Part shown: piece by piece, positions 26,908-35,824 of the stretch
Position numbering within the stretch: position 1 is the first letter of the stretch
How the letters are laid out: each line of letters opens with the position of its first letter
Assembly (NCBI RefSeq): GCF_036245475.1
Contig: NZ_BTPM01000001.1
Coordinates: 1,612,001-1,676,000 of the forward strand
Direction: 5' to 3'
Source: Vibrio sp. 10N
GTDB taxonomy: Bacteria; Pseudomonadota; Gammaproteobacteria; Enterobacterales; Vibrionaceae
Length of the DNA: 64,000 bases
Made by a program: the position numbers and the translations under genes
The notes under the pieces: model-generated
Told to the model about the DNA's origin: nothing
Seen by the model: only the letters and a program-made list of their open reading frames with translations
The model's database searches: none

Positions 26908-28812
26908 ATGGGTAAGCGATACGTTATAAGCAATAAACATCATGACAACTTCATGCTAGAACAGCGTCACGTTGAAAAGATTGCTTTGGTGACAGAAGGG
27001 GGTGGACAGCGCGGCATATTTACCGCGGGCGTACTCGATGCTTTCTTGCGAGCGGAGTTTAATCCGTTCGATCTACTTATTGGTACGTCGGCGGGTTCAC
27101 TCAACCTTGCTTCTTACATCTGCGGTCACCAAGGGCATTCTTACAAGGTGATCGCAGAGGCGACTCGCCATCCAGAGTTCTTCAATTTGGCGAAGTATCT
27201 ACTGAGCGGTGAAGGGCTGGATCTGGACTTTCTTGTTGACAGTGCGGAGTCGAGAATTCCTCTTAACTGGGATAAAGGTTCGGATTTTCTTAAGACAAAA
27301 CAAGTCGTTGCTGTCGCGACACATGGAACCGAGCTCACCAGCGCTTGTTTTGATGTCACACGGGAAAATTGGAAGCATGTGTTAAGTGCTTCTTGCGCGA
27401 TCCCAGCGCTTCACAAACGCCCCGTTGTCTTTGATGATACGCGTTGGTTTGATGGCGGTATTGCTGCGCCCATTCCAGTGGAAGAAGCTTACCGAAGAGG
27501 CTACAAGCATATTGTCGTGGTCAGAACCATGCCTATAGACTTTGAAGATCACCACCCTATGCTCGAAGCGTTTTTGAAACGTGCGCCATCGAAAACACTG
27601 ACTGAGTTGTCGGCAATGCTAATTAAGCATGAAGAGAGCTATCGCCAGACTCAGCGTTTTCTCGCCTCACCACCAGACGATGTAGAGATCTATGAAATCT
27701 CGCCCGACAGAGCTTTGCTGTCGTCTGTGATAGGCAGTACCAAAAAGCAATTGGATTCTGACTATATGCATGGCGTGCGCCTTGGCCGACTCTTTGTAGA
27801 GAGTGTGGGCAGAAAGCTCGACATTCCATACAAACCTTATAAACGTTATAAAATACAAACCTCTGAGTTTGCACCCAAGGCACACCTTGACCAACAGATT
27901 GAGGCGACGTGGGCGTCCCCCACGACTGGACAGTTTAAAGGTGAAGCTGGTGTAAACATTGAGTGGATCAACCTCAACCCCAACTTCCATCAAAGAGCCA
28001 TAGTGTTGGTACAAGGGCGAAATGAAACGTTCTGGAAATATCAAGAGTTGATCCACGAGCTTAGTCAGCACTTTAGTGTGTACACATACGACCATCGTGG
28101 TCAGGGAGAGTCTGAACGCTTGGTTGAGGAGTCAGAGCTTGGTCATATCGATGATTTTGGCCGTTACGTAGAAGACTTAGCGACCTTCGTTGACACTGTT
28201 GTTCATGAACTAGGTGGTTATGATGACATTGAGATGTTGGCTCATTCGATGGGCGGTGCTGTCGCGACTCAATACTTAGCCACAAAACCAAACAAGGTAA
28301 AGTCATGCGTGCTTACCAGTCCCATGTTTGGTTTAAAGTTACCCAAAGTTGTCGGTGGACTTCATTCTGCAACCATTAAAGTCATCAGTCAGCTACAAAA
28401 AACGCCTCATTACGCACCCACGCAAACCGCATTTGTGGCTAAGTCATTTGAAAATAATGACCATACGACTAGCAAAGTGCGTTTTCAGGCGTACAGTGAT
28501 CTGTTAATCAGCAATCCACGCTTGCGGCTAGGCGGCGTGAGCCCAAAATGGATCACTGAAGCGATGGCGGCAGGAAAACAATGTTTACGCTATGCCAAGT
28601 CTATCTCTACCCCGATACTCATCATCCAACCAGAAGCGGACAATGTTGTATCTAATGCAGCTCAAGATCTGTTTAACGAGCGATGCCTGACTTCACGAAT
28701 GTTAAGTGTCCCTCATGCACGGCATGACATTTTGATAGAGGCTGATCGATATCGAGATTGGACTCTTAAACATATCTTTAATTTCTATGACCACAGATAC
28801 AAAAACGTTTAA
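26908..28812 (+). CDS. Two-lipase fusion: YjjU-like patatin + PldB-like lysophospholipase
   Basis: A 634-residue protein joining two hydrolases. Residues 1-310 are a patatin domain close to E. coli YjjU: oxyanion loop GGGQRG (31-36), nucleophile S61 in GTSAGS, and D182 in the DGG motif. Residues about 340-634 are an alpha/beta hydrolase close to E. coli lysophospholipase L2 (PldB): YTYDHRGQGESERL, nucleophile S447 in HSMGG, probable acid D578 and His at 606 (HARHD). No signal peptide or membrane helix is seen, so it should act in the cytoplasm or on the inner membrane. The two parts could strip both acyl chains from one phospholipid. No frameshift or linker stop is visible; the reading frame is continuous. 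Confidence 0.88.
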   Translation: MGKRYVISNKHHDNFMLEQRHVEKIALVTEGGGQRGIFTAGVLDAFLRAEFNPFDLLIGTSAGSLNLASYICGHQGHSYKVIAEATRHPEFFNLAKYLLSGEGLDLDFLVDSAESRIPLNWDKGSDFLKTKQVVAVATHGTELTSACFDVTRENWKHVLSASCAIPALHKRPVVFDDTRWFDGGIAAPIPVEEAYRRGYKHIVVVRTMPIDFEDHHPMLEAFLKRAPSKTLTELSAMLIKHEESYRQTQRFLASPPDDVEIYEISPDRALLSSVIGSTKKQLDSDYMHGVRLGRLFVESVGRKLDIPYKPYKRYKIQTSEFAPKAHLDQQIEATWASPTTGQFKGEAGVNIEWINLNPNFHQRAIVLVQGRNETFWKYQELIHELSQHFSVYTYDHRGQGESERLVEESELGHIDDFGRYVEDLATFVDTVVHELGGYDDIEMLAHSMGGAVATQYLATKPNKVKSCVLTSPMFGLKLPKVVGGLHSATIKVISQLQKTPHYAPTQTAFVAKSFENNDHTTSKVRFQAYSDLLISNPRLRLGGVSPKWITEAMAAGKQCLRYAKSISTPILIIQPEADNVVSNAAQDLFNERCLTSRMLSVPHARHDILIEADRYRDWTLKHIFNFYDHRYKNV

Positions 28813-28892
28813 ACTTTGAGGAGTTAGGTTAGTTTCGGGCTATCATGCACAATTCAACATCCTATCACGACAAATAGAGCAGGGAGCCAGGT

Positions 28893-29195
28893 TTGTTTGC
28901 CGTCATCTTTAAAGCTACTATTCGAACTCTTGATAAAGAGTATTCTCTTTATGCCAATCAGCTACGTGAACTTGCCATGTCAAAATACGGTTGTACTGAC
29001 TTTGTCAGTAGCTGCGAAGGTAATCAAGAAATAGCCATTTCTTACTGGTCGTGTGAGCAAGACATTGCACGATGGCATAATGATCCTCGACATAAACGAG
29101 CTCAGCAGCTTGGCAAAGACAAATGGTATTTGGACTACAGCGTTGAAGTCGTTGAGGTAAAAAGGAGTTACTCAGGTGAACGTGTCGTATCGTGA
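28893..29195 (+). CDS. Antibiotic biosynthesis monooxygenase-fold (ABM) protein
   Basis: A 100-residue ferredoxin-like alpha/beta protein: FAVIFKATIRTLDKEYSLYANQLRELAMSKYGC and ISYWSCEQDIARWHNDPRHKRAQQLGKDKWYLDY are the usual ABM strand-helix-strand units with the W..HxxH pattern. Members are cofactor-free monooxygenases or haem-degrading enzymes, but many have no known activity. The start is a TTG at 28893 after AGGGAG. The next GNAT gene begins inside its 3' end. Confidence 0.8.
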   Translation: MFAVIFKATIRTLDKEYSLYANQLRELAMSKYGCTDFVSSCEGNQEIAISYWSCEQDIARWHNDPRHKRAQQLGKDKWYLDYSVEVVEVKRSYSGERVVS

Positions 29196-29613
29196 AATGC
29201 AAGTCGCAGACTATGATGCTGTTATGGCATTGTGGAATGAAACAGAACATATGCTAATCCGTGAAGCGGATAGCCGAGAAAATGTGATCGCGTATCTCGA
29301 CAAAAACCCAAATATGAGTTTTGTTGCGACGGTTCATGGCAAGGTCGTTGGGGCAGTACTCGCAGGTACCGATGGTCGTCGGGGCTATCTTCAGCATCTC
29401 GCGGTTGATGAAGGATTCCGAGGTCAACGGATCGGCAAAACATTGGTTGAGAAAGTGACCGCTGCGTTTGCACACATTGGGATCAGCAAAACCCACTTAT
29501 TTGTGAATGCTGAGAACGAGCAAGCGCAGAGGTTCTATCAATCGATGGGATGGGAAGTGCGTCAAGAAGTCAAAATGTACTCTTTTAACTCATCGGCTAA
29601 TCTAGATATCTAA
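29176..29613 (+). CDS. GNAT family N-acetyltransferase
   Basis: A 145-residue acetyltransferase close to the YpeA group (E. coli YpeA, 141 residues): YREMQVADYDAVMALWNETEH at the start, VVGAVLAGTDGRRGYLQHLAV, then FRGQRIGKTLVEKV as acetyl-CoA loop, and NEQAQRFYQSMGW. A GTG start at 29176 overlaps the ABM gene by 20 bases, with AAGGAG about ten bases upstream. Substrate unknown. Confidence 0.87.
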   Translation: MNVSYREMQVADYDAVMALWNETEHMLIREADSRENVIAYLDKNPNMSFVATVHGKVVGAVLAGTDGRRGYLQHLAVDEGFRGQRIGKTLVEKVTAAFAHIGISKTHLFVNAENEQAQRFYQSMGWEVRQEVKMYSFNSSANLDI

Positions 29614-29690
29614 CGAGTGTTAAGCGAAAGCAAGCAGATGTATGCAGCGTGCGCAGAAGTATGACGGTTACACTCTGCGCAGCGAGCACG

Positions 29691-29942
29691 TTAGTTTTTG
29701 AGAAAACGATTGTAGACAAACAGCAAAACAAATGCGCCTAGGGTAGCGGTTATAATACTGCCTATATTCACACCACTGGCGCCGCCAAAGCCCAAAAATC
29801 CCCCAATAAAACCACCCACAAATGCGCCAGCAATACCCAAGCACATAGTGGCAATCCAACCTCCACCGTCATTGCCTGGCATCAACCATTTGGCCAGTGC
29901 ACCAGCAATAAGTCCAAGAATAATCCACGAGAGAATACCCAT
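29691..29942 (-). CDS. GlsB/YeaQ/YmgE family stress-response membrane protein
   Basis: An 83-residue membrane protein with three glycine-rich hydrophobic segments: ILSWIILGLIAGALAKWL, WIATMCLGIAGAFVGGFIGG and IGSIITATLGAFVLLFV. This is the transglycosylase-associated (Transgly_assoc) family of general stress proteins. The start at 29942 is chosen because AAGGAG lies eight bases upstream; the longer frame adds 12 unrelated residues. It stands alone, divergent from the MscS gene. Confidence 0.9.
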   Translation of the reverse strand: MGILSWIILGLIAGALAKWLMPGNDGGGWIATMCLGIAGAFVGGFIGGFLGFGGASGVNIGSIITATLGAFVLLFVYNRFLKN

Positions 29943-30123
29943 TGTTAACTCCTTCGAAGTGAGAATCTCCTTAAGCATAGACGATAAGCGAAATTGACTG
30001 GCTCAAAATACCGGCTGAAGGTGATCATCTAAGCAATCTCACATTAGAGAACATGGGTAAGTGGCAATAGTGTTCTATTATTAGTGAATTAATAAAAAAC
30101 TTAGCACCTTCAAGGAGTTTTGA

Positions 30124-31803
30124 ATGCGTGTTCATCCTTTCTCTTCACTTCAGCGCGGTTGGCCAGTCTGTCTTTTGACGTTGATTATCGTTTTCTTTAG
30201 TGGGTTTCTTTATGCAGAGAGTGAGTCTGCCCAAGCGGCGTCCCCTGCGGCTACAAAAGCAGAATCAGCATTAAAACGTGTGAATGCTGAAATCCGAGAA
30301 TTATCTGAGTCGCTAAAGGTCACGACGGGTGACCAAAAAGATGCCATCCAATTCCGCTTGTTCAATAAGAACAATGAACTTCGCGAAGTGATTGGCAATG
30401 CGATTGATGCAGACACGCTACCGAAAGAGATGTTGATAGAACAGGTTAGAATTCAACAGCAATATACGGTTGGCGCCAAAGCTTATCTAGAGAAAAAAAT
30501 AGAGGTGGTATCGGAGCAGTTTAACGCGGCTAAAGATGAAAATAAGCTGTCTATTTTGAACACATACAGCGAGCTTCAGGATTATTTGAATGCAGCGTAT
30601 GTATCCAGTTGGCAAAACTTATCCTGGCTGGACAAGTTGGGCGTTCAAGACAAAGAATCTGAAGCTGAATTTGAAGTTCTGATTGGCAATAAATTGCGTT
30701 TGACCTCTGCGTCAGTCGAGTATTTTGCTCAGCAATCTAGTGCGATTTCCGCGCAAATTTCGTCCGCGCTTGAGGGTGATAAAGCGGGGCTGCAAACCAG
30801 CCAGCTGATTTTGAAACAGCGTTTGAGTATAGAGACCAAAAGTCTACGTAACCTTATAGTGCTCGGGGATGAAGTTGGGCTGGATACCTCGGAGTATAAG
30901 CGCCAAGTCTTTTCGATTACTGGCAATATCACGCAAGATATCCTCGATGGAAAAGTGATGCTGTCACTAATAAGCCACTGGTGGAGTCAGGCTGTTGACT
31001 GGCTAGCGGATAATGCACCACAACAGTTATTCCAAGTGCTTATTTTTCTGCTTATCTTATTTGTGACTCGCGCTATCGTTAAGCTAGTGCGAAAAGTTGT
31101 TTCTAAAGCGGTCATCAATAAAAACCTCAAGCTTTCCCATCTAATGCAAAACTTCTTCGTGTCGATGTCAGGCAATATTGTCTGGGTCATCGGTATTATG
31201 GTGGGTTTATCGCAAATCGGGTTGAACCTTGCTCCCATCCTTACCGGTTTTGGTATTGCGGGTGTGATTATTGGTTTTGCACTGCAAGATACACTGTCCA
31301 ACTTCGCTGCGGGAATGATGCTGCTTATCTATCGTCCATTCGATGTGGGTGACTTTGTGTTTGCTGGTGGTGTAGATGGTAAGGTGAGTCACATGAGCTT
31401 AGTCAATACCACGATTCGCACCTTTGACAACCAAATAATTATTGTTCCAAACAGTAAGATATGGGGCGATGTGATTAAGAATGTGACCCACGAGCGCACA
31501 CGACGAGTGGATATGGTTTTTGGTATCGGTTATGGCGATGACTTACTCAAAGCCGAAGCGGTTTTGACTGAGATTGTTAATGCTCACCCAGCAGTACTTA
31601 AGTCTCCAGAGCCAAACATAAAGGTACATACTCTTAATACATCGTCAGTCGACTTTATCGTAAGACCTTGGGTTAAAACAGATGATTATTGGGATGTATA
31701 TTGGGACATTACCAAAGAAGTGAAGCTTCGTTTTGATCAAGAGGGTATTTCGATACCGTTCCCACAACAAGATGTGCACCTTCATATGATTAAAGATAGC
31801 TAA
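30124..31803 (+). CDS. Mechanosensitive channel of the MscS family, with large periplasmic part
   Basis: A 559-residue protein, about twice the size of MscS. A signal peptide (to about residue 36) is followed by a helical, coiled-coil-rich region (about 40-270), then membrane segments near 302-320 and 340-375, and the MscS pore and beta domain (about 375-540). The pore helix reads GFGIAGVIIGFALQDTLSNFAAGMMLLIYRPFDVGD; IIIVPNSKIWGDVIKN is the conserved beta-domain segment. It should open under hypo-osmotic membrane tension. AAGGAG precedes the ATG. It is transcribed alone. Confidence 0.92.
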   Translation: MRVHPFSSLQRGWPVCLLTLIIVFFSGFLYAESESAQAASPAATKAESALKRVNAEIRELSESLKVTTGDQKDAIQFRLFNKNNELREVIGNAIDADTLPKEMLIEQVRIQQQYTVGAKAYLEKKIEVVSEQFNAAKDENKLSILNTYSELQDYLNAAYVSSWQNLSWLDKLGVQDKESEAEFEVLIGNKLRLTSASVEYFAQQSSAISAQISSALEGDKAGLQTSQLILKQRLSIETKSLRNLIVLGDEVGLDTSEYKRQVFSITGNITQDILDGKVMLSLISHWWSQAVDWLADNAPQQLFQVLIFLLILFVTRAIVKLVRKVVSKAVINKNLKLSHLMQNFFVSMSGNIVWVIGIMVGLSQIGLNLAPILTGFGIAGVIIGFALQDTLSNFAAGMMLLIYRPFDVGDFVFAGGVDGKVSHMSLVNTTIRTFDNQIIIVPNSKIWGDVIKNVTHERTRRVDMVFGIGYGDDLLKAEAVLTEIVNAHPAVLKSPEPNIKVHTLNTSSVDFIVRPWVKTDDYWDVYWDITKEVKLRFDQEGISIPFPQQDVHLHMIKDS

Positions 31804-32041
31804 CCAATTGATTAATAGGCTATGTTCTTGGTTTTTACATAGTGAACCGCGACAACATTCACGAAACAATTTGCCTAGGGGATTGATTAAAATGCGACCA
31901 TGTCGGTAGACATTTTAGTTTATCTCTTGGGCTACATAATGGAATTAGCCATATTGTTTGTGCAGTTGGTTAACTCACTAGTGGTACAGTAAGCGATTTC
32001 AATTGATGCCTCAGAGACTCACTTTGAATCCGGAGGTTATT

Positions 32042-33040
32042 TTGAATAAAACACGACATCGATCTTTACTGGGGCTGTTTTCGACAGCATTGCTCGTTTT
32101 TTCAGGTTCGACGCTTGCTCAGCCGAATCTTTCGTGGGAATTCTCCTCAGCGCCTTACAAAAAGCCGGACTTTCAACGCTATTGCCAGCAACAATATGGT
32201 TGGGATGCGATAGCGAGAAAGAGTGGAGAGCATGTATATAATTGGCAGTGTGCCCAAGGCGTGAATCATTATCCAATGAACGTTGCAGCGGCGTGCCGTG
32301 ATCAGTTTGGTGCCGATCATAGTCCGGTAACACTGGGTGCGAGTGCTGAAGATTGGCGCTGTACTAGTTGGCAAGAGGCAAGCAATAAAGTGGTTCCGGT
32401 GATTATTGTTTCTGCGAACTATTTTTATAACACCACTGCGAGTGATAACGCGATAAATGCTGTTGCGGCGGTGGTGCAAAAGGTGAAAGCTCACTACAAA
32501 GCGCAAATGAGTTCAGGTAAAACGTTCAGTCTTGTCGAACCTATTGTGGCCCTCTCTCTTAAGTCGAATCAAACATGGCATGATTCATCGTGCCTCACGT
32601 CACCTGCAGAACATCGAAATGCTGAGTGTTCGTCGAGTCTACCTGCTACCGCTGATCGTGGGCGTCTGTTTTGGGACGCCGTTAATGAAGTTAAGGCTCA
32701 GTTTGCGAATAAAAATGAGCAAACCGATTTAGTGGCGCCTATTTTCATTTTTACCGGTAATGAAGGGGAAGTGTTTGGCTTGGGTGCTGCTGCATTAGAG
32801 TGGGAAGGCGTGAAGTACAACGTACAGCCACCCAGCGTTGCGGTTTGTGACGTCAACGATTCACAATGCGGCCTGTATGCGGTAGGACATGAAATCGGTC
32901 ACAATTTTGGCCTAAGGCACACGTGCGATGTTCAGCCAAACTTAGCAAGGTGTCACGAGTCTCTTATGCAGACGGGACGAATTTTAATGCCGTTTGAGCA
33001 GGAAATACTCAACAAGTCCGCTTTTTTTAGCTGGCAATAA
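32042..33040 (+). CDS. Secreted metzincin-type zinc metalloprotease
   Basis: A 332-residue exported protein. The start is a TTG at 32042, preceded by GGAGG five bases upstream, which gives the signal peptide MNKTRHRSLLGLFSTALLVF...LA; an earlier in-frame start would bury it. Residues about 40-110 form a cysteine-containing module (YCQQQYGWDA, YNWQCA, AACRDQFG, DWRC), possibly for surface or sugar binding. The catalytic zinc site is HEIGHNFGLRH (H283, H287, H293), a full HExxHxxGxxH metzincin motif, with a following SLMQTGRILMP that could supply the Met-turn. No known family could be named (reprolysin-like is nearest). It is not flanked by a secretion system, so the type II pathway is likely. 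Confidence 0.75.
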   Translation: MNKTRHRSLLGLFSTALLVFSGSTLAQPNLSWEFSSAPYKKPDFQRYCQQQYGWDAIARKSGEHVYNWQCAQGVNHYPMNVAAACRDQFGADHSPVTLGASAEDWRCTSWQEASNKVVPVIIVSANYFYNTTASDNAINAVAAVVQKVKAHYKAQMSSGKTFSLVEPIVALSLKSNQTWHDSSCLTSPAEHRNAECSSSLPATADRGRLFWDAVNEVKAQFANKNEQTDLVAPIFIFTGNEGEVFGLGAAALEWEGVKYNVQPPSVAVCDVNDSQCGLYAVGHEIGHNFGLRHTCDVQPNLARCHESLMQTGRILMPFEQEILNKSAFFSWQ

Positions 33041-33170
33041 AGAACTTCATACTGCCGCTATCTCACTTTAACGACTGAAGGACAGCGTTATGGGGCGTGA
33101 TAAGACATTGATTTTAATGTGGTTTTTAATGTATTGAACTTATTAAGGTTTTATTATTTGGAATCAAAAT

Positions 33171-33458
33171 ATGTTAGGCAAGCATCAAGAGCCCTATGGC
33201 GCTTTTTATCACTCTACTCATGACAACGAGCACCTCGATACTAAGACGGAGTTGCTAGTGGGATTATCAGCAGCAATGGCAATGAACTGTTTGCCATGCA
33301 CACGCTATTATTTACACGAAGCAAAGAAGGCTGGTATCACTAAAGGTGAGATTTCTGATGTCACTGCGAAAGTGATGGCGGTAGCGGCAGGTCAAAAGAA
33401 GTTACAAATGCAAGAAGTACTGACGAAATACAACATTTCGTTGGATGATTATGATTAA
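33171..33458 (+). CDS. Carboxymuconolactone decarboxylase-family (AhpD-like) protein
   Basis: A 95-residue protein with the AhpD-type redox site C40-L-P-C43 followed by H49 in MAMNCLPCTRYYLHEAKKAG. Such proteins are small alkylhydroperoxidases or decarboxylase relatives, active as oligomers in the cytoplasm. The LDTKTELLVGLSAAMAMNC helix and ITKGEISDVTAKVMAVAAG follow the family pattern. It is upstream of a LysE-type exporter, but a 54-base gap makes an operon uncertain. Confidence 0.88.
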   Translation: MLGKHQEPYGAFYHSTHDNEHLDTKTELLVGLSAAMAMNCLPCTRYYLHEAKKAGITKGEISDVTAKVMAVAAGQKKLQMQEVLTKYNISLDDYD

Positions 33459-33512
33459 CCTTTGAATCGTGAGTTCTAATAGGTGAGTCCGAATACCAAA
33501 TGGAGTTGAATT

Positions 33513-34139
33513 ATGTTCCCAGCAGAAGTCTTTCTGGCGTATACCATGGCATGTGTGTTGTTGGTGCTATCGCCGGGTCCAGATAATTTGCTCGCGGTTG
33601 GTCGCGGCTTGAGCCAGGGTAAACTTGCTGCGATGGTGTCTGGCCTCGCTTCCGGCTGCGGGATATTGTTCCACGTGATGTCGGCAACGTTTGGGTTGAC
33701 GATACTGATTCAAACTTCTGAGTTGGTATTTTATGCAGTTAAACTGGTGGGGGCGACATACCTTATCTGGCTTGGAATAAAAGTGCTGAGGTCTCGCAGT
33801 TTATTTAGTTTAGAACCTACCGAGCCAACCCCGTTGAAGGCTATTTTTTCAACCGGTTTTCTATCCGCCGCGCTCAATCCTAAACCGGGTTTATTCGTAC
33901 TCGCGTTTGTACCACAGTTTGTTAACCCAGAGCTAGGCTCTGTAACCGGGCAGATGGTGGTTTACGGTAGTTGGTTTGCCCTGCTCACTGCAGTGGGCTT
34001 TGCGCTAATGGGCGTGTTTGCTTCGCGTTTGGTCGCTTGGTTGAAAAATAAACCAAAGGTAGTATCAGGTCTCAATATTGGCGCTGGGCTGACGTTTTTG
34101 GGTTCGGGATTTGCCGTGGCGTTAATGCGCCAACGCTAG
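33513..34139 (+). CDS. LysE/RhtB family amino-acid exporter
   Basis: A 208-residue inner-membrane protein with about six transmembrane segments. The N-terminal signature LLVLSPGPDNLLAVGRGLSQG is typical of RhtB-group homoserine/threonine exporters, with FSTGFLSAALNPKPGLFVLAFVPQFVNP as second conserved block. It exports a neutral or basic amino acid or derivative, which cannot be specified. GGAGTTGAATT precedes the ATG. Confidence 0.9.
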   Translation: MFPAEVFLAYTMACVLLVLSPGPDNLLAVGRGLSQGKLAAMVSGLASGCGILFHVMSATFGLTILIQTSELVFYAVKLVGATYLIWLGIKVLRSRSLFSLEPTEPTPLKAIFSTGFLSAALNPKPGLFVLAFVPQFVNPELGSVTGQMVVYGSWFALLTAVGFALMGVFASRLVAWLKNKPKVVSGLNIGAGLTFLGSGFAVALMRQR

Positions 34140-34208
34140 TGGTGGGTGGTGTTGCCAGTCGATATTGGGTAATATTAAATCAATTCAATATGTTAATAGG
34201 TACTTGGC

Positions 34209-34505
34209 ATGATACGCCATATATTACTGATCCAGTTCAAGCCATCAGCAACCATGGCGCAGATTCAAGCGCTAATGGTCATGTTTGAGGCTATGCCTTC
34301 TAAAGTCGATGGTGTAGAGGCTGTGGAGTGGGGCGTAAACGACAGCCCTGAAGGTAAAAACAAACACTATACACACTCTGTTGTGATGACATTTCGAGAT
34401 GAGCAAGGTCGTCAAAGCTATCTGCCACATCCAGAACACTCTGCATTGAAAGAGGTGTTTCGTCCACTCATTGAAGACATTGTTGTCTTTGACTACACAA
34501 AGTAA
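34209..34505 (+). CDS. Dabb (stress-responsive A/B barrel) protein
   Basis: A 98-residue dimeric alpha/beta-barrel-domain protein: IRHILLIQFKPSATMAQIQAL, VDGVEAVEWGVNDSPEGKNK, then THSVVMTFRDEQGRQSYLPHPEHSALKEVFRPLIEDIVVFDY. The order and the YLPHPEH segment are diagnostic. Function is generally unknown; some plant homologues cyclise polyketides. arfB begins six bases after its stop, so they are likely co-transcribed. Confidence 0.9.
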   Translation: MIRHILLIQFKPSATMAQIQALMVMFEAMPSKVDGVEAVEWGVNDSPEGKNKHYTHSVVMTFRDEQGRQSYLPHPEHSALKEVFRPLIEDIVVFDYTK

Positions 34506-34511
34506 CCCACC

Positions 34512-34925
34512 ATGTTGCAGATTTCGAATACAGTCACTTTGGCCGATTGGGAGATTGAACTCAACGCCATTCGCGCAATGGGGAGTGGCGGGCAAAACGT
34601 TAACAAAGTTTCATCCGCTATTCATTTGAGGTTTGATATCAAGCGTTCGTCTCTACCTGCCGTTTATAAAGAACGCTTGCTAGCCAGCAATGACTCACGC
34701 ATCACTAAAGATGGCGTGATTATTATTAAAGCGCAGACTCATCGTACCCAAGAGAAAAACCGAGAGGATGCGTTGAATCGACTCGCTGAACTTATTCGTT
34801 CGGTGATGGTGGTGCAGAAGAAACGTAAAGCAACCAAACCAACACGTTCATCGCAGATTAAGCGTGTCGATGGCAAGAAAAAGCAGGGAATGAAAAAGTC
34901 CCTCAGAGGAAAGCCTTCGTTTTAG
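34512..34925 (+). CDS. arfB: Alternative ribosome-rescue factor B (peptidyl-tRNA hydrolase)
   Basis: A 137-residue class I release-factor-like protein (YaeJ). The catalytic GGQ is at residues 26-28 in MGSGGQNVNKVSSAIHLRFD, and the C-terminal tail is basic (KKRKATKPTRSSQIKRVDGKKKQ), which occupies the empty mRNA channel of stalled ribosomes. It releases the nascent chain when tmRNA is overwhelmed. Length and domain order match E. coli ArfB (140). Confidence 0.95.
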   Translation: MLQISNTVTLADWEIELNAIRAMGSGGQNVNKVSSAIHLRFDIKRSSLPAVYKERLLASNDSRITKDGVIIIKAQTHRTQEKNREDALNRLAELIRSVMVVQKKRKATKPTRSSQIKRVDGKKKQGMKKSLRGKPSF

Positions 34926-34969
34926 TCTCACGCATTCCTATCCACAACGATACATATTAAGGAAATACA

Positions 34970-35425
34970 TTGAATATCATCAAGGACGATCTCAAAGGCC
35001 CTCAGATTAAAGCGTTACTACAAGAGCACTTAGACGATATGTACGCGACGTCTCCGCCCGAGAGTGTACATGCGCTAGATATTACCGCGCTTCGTCAATC
35101 CAATATTGAGTTTTGGACGGCGTGGAAAGATGAGGAATTGCTAGGCTGCATTGCCCTCAAAGAGTTGGATGCTGGCCATGGTGAGATTAAGTCGATGCGA
35201 ACTTCACACCAAGCGAGAGGCAAGGGAATCGCAAAGTCCCTACTTAATCATCTTATCGCTCAGGCTTCGCAGCGAGGGTTGGCGCGATTGAGTTTAGAGA
35301 CGGGTACCGAGGATTACTTTACTGCCGCTCGCACCTTATATCTTGGTGCTGGCTTTATTGAGTGCGACCCTTTTGCTGATTATGTCCGCGACCCCAACAG
35401 CGTGTTTATGACCAAAAAACTGTAG
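34970..35425 (+). CDS. GNAT family N-acetyltransferase
   Basis: A 151-residue acetyltransferase close to the YsnE/PanM-like small GNATs: ELLGCIALKELDAGHGEIKSMRTSHQARGKGIAKSLLNHLI holds the RGKGIA acetyl-CoA loop, and LSLETGTEDYFTAARTLYLGAGFIECDPFADY is the characteristic C-terminal part of this subgroup. A TTG start at 34970 follows AAGGAAATACA. The small membrane-protein gene follows after about ten bases. Confidence 0.88.
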   Translation: MNIIKDDLKGPQIKALLQEHLDDMYATSPPESVHALDITALRQSNIEFWTAWKDEELLGCIALKELDAGHGEIKSMRTSHQARGKGIAKSLLNHLIAQASQRGLARLSLETGTEDYFTAARTLYLGAGFIECDPFADYVRDPNSVFMTKKL

Positions 35426-35434
35426 GAAGCGGTG

Positions 35435-35785
35435 ATGATAAACCTGATTCGACTCGTTATTGTTGCGAATGTGGTCGCAGCGTTAATCATTTTTGGACTT
35501 GGTTTATTCGTGCCATTTTTTAAGGTGACCAACCTTATGGATGGGGCGTTTTTTAATGCCGCTTCGATTTGGTTTGTGACTGCCTTGATATGGGATGGTG
35601 GAAAAATAAGTCGAAATTATGATGCAGATATCCCGGCGCACTCGGTAAAGAGCATGGTAACTGAGCATGATTTGCAAGGAGAAAAGCATCAGCACTATCG
35701 TCAAAACTACAGCTTTGGTCTGTCATTGTTTATCGCTGGTGCGATACCCATGTTGACTGCCATTTTGCTTTCACTTATCTGGTGA
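35435..35785 (+). CDS. Small inner-membrane protein of unknown function
   Basis: A 116-residue protein with three hydrophobic segments: LIRLVIVANVVAALIIFGLGLF, then AASIWFVTALIW near residue 45-56, and FGLSLFIAGAIPMLTAILLSLIW at the end. A polar loop between them carries EHDLQGEKHQHYRQNYS. I do not recognise a family. A GTG three bases earlier is also possible as start; the ATG is nearer the expected spacing from AGGAAG. Confidence 0.55.
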   Translation: MINLIRLVIVANVVAALIIFGLGLFVPFFKVTNLMDGAFFNAASIWFVTALIWDGGKISRNYDADIPAHSVKSMVTEHDLQGEKHQHYRQNYSFGLSLFIAGAIPMLTAILLSLIW

Positions 35786-35787
35786 TA

Positions 35788-35810
35788 ATACGCCCACATC
35801 ACAGGCGTAT
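35788..35810 (+). terminator. Stem-loop after the small membrane-protein gene
   Basis: ATACGCC and GGCGTAT pair around a nine-base loop immediately after the stop codon. It lacks a T-run; a weak terminator at most. Confidence 0.4.
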
Positions 35811-35824
35811 CAGGTGGTGATAGC

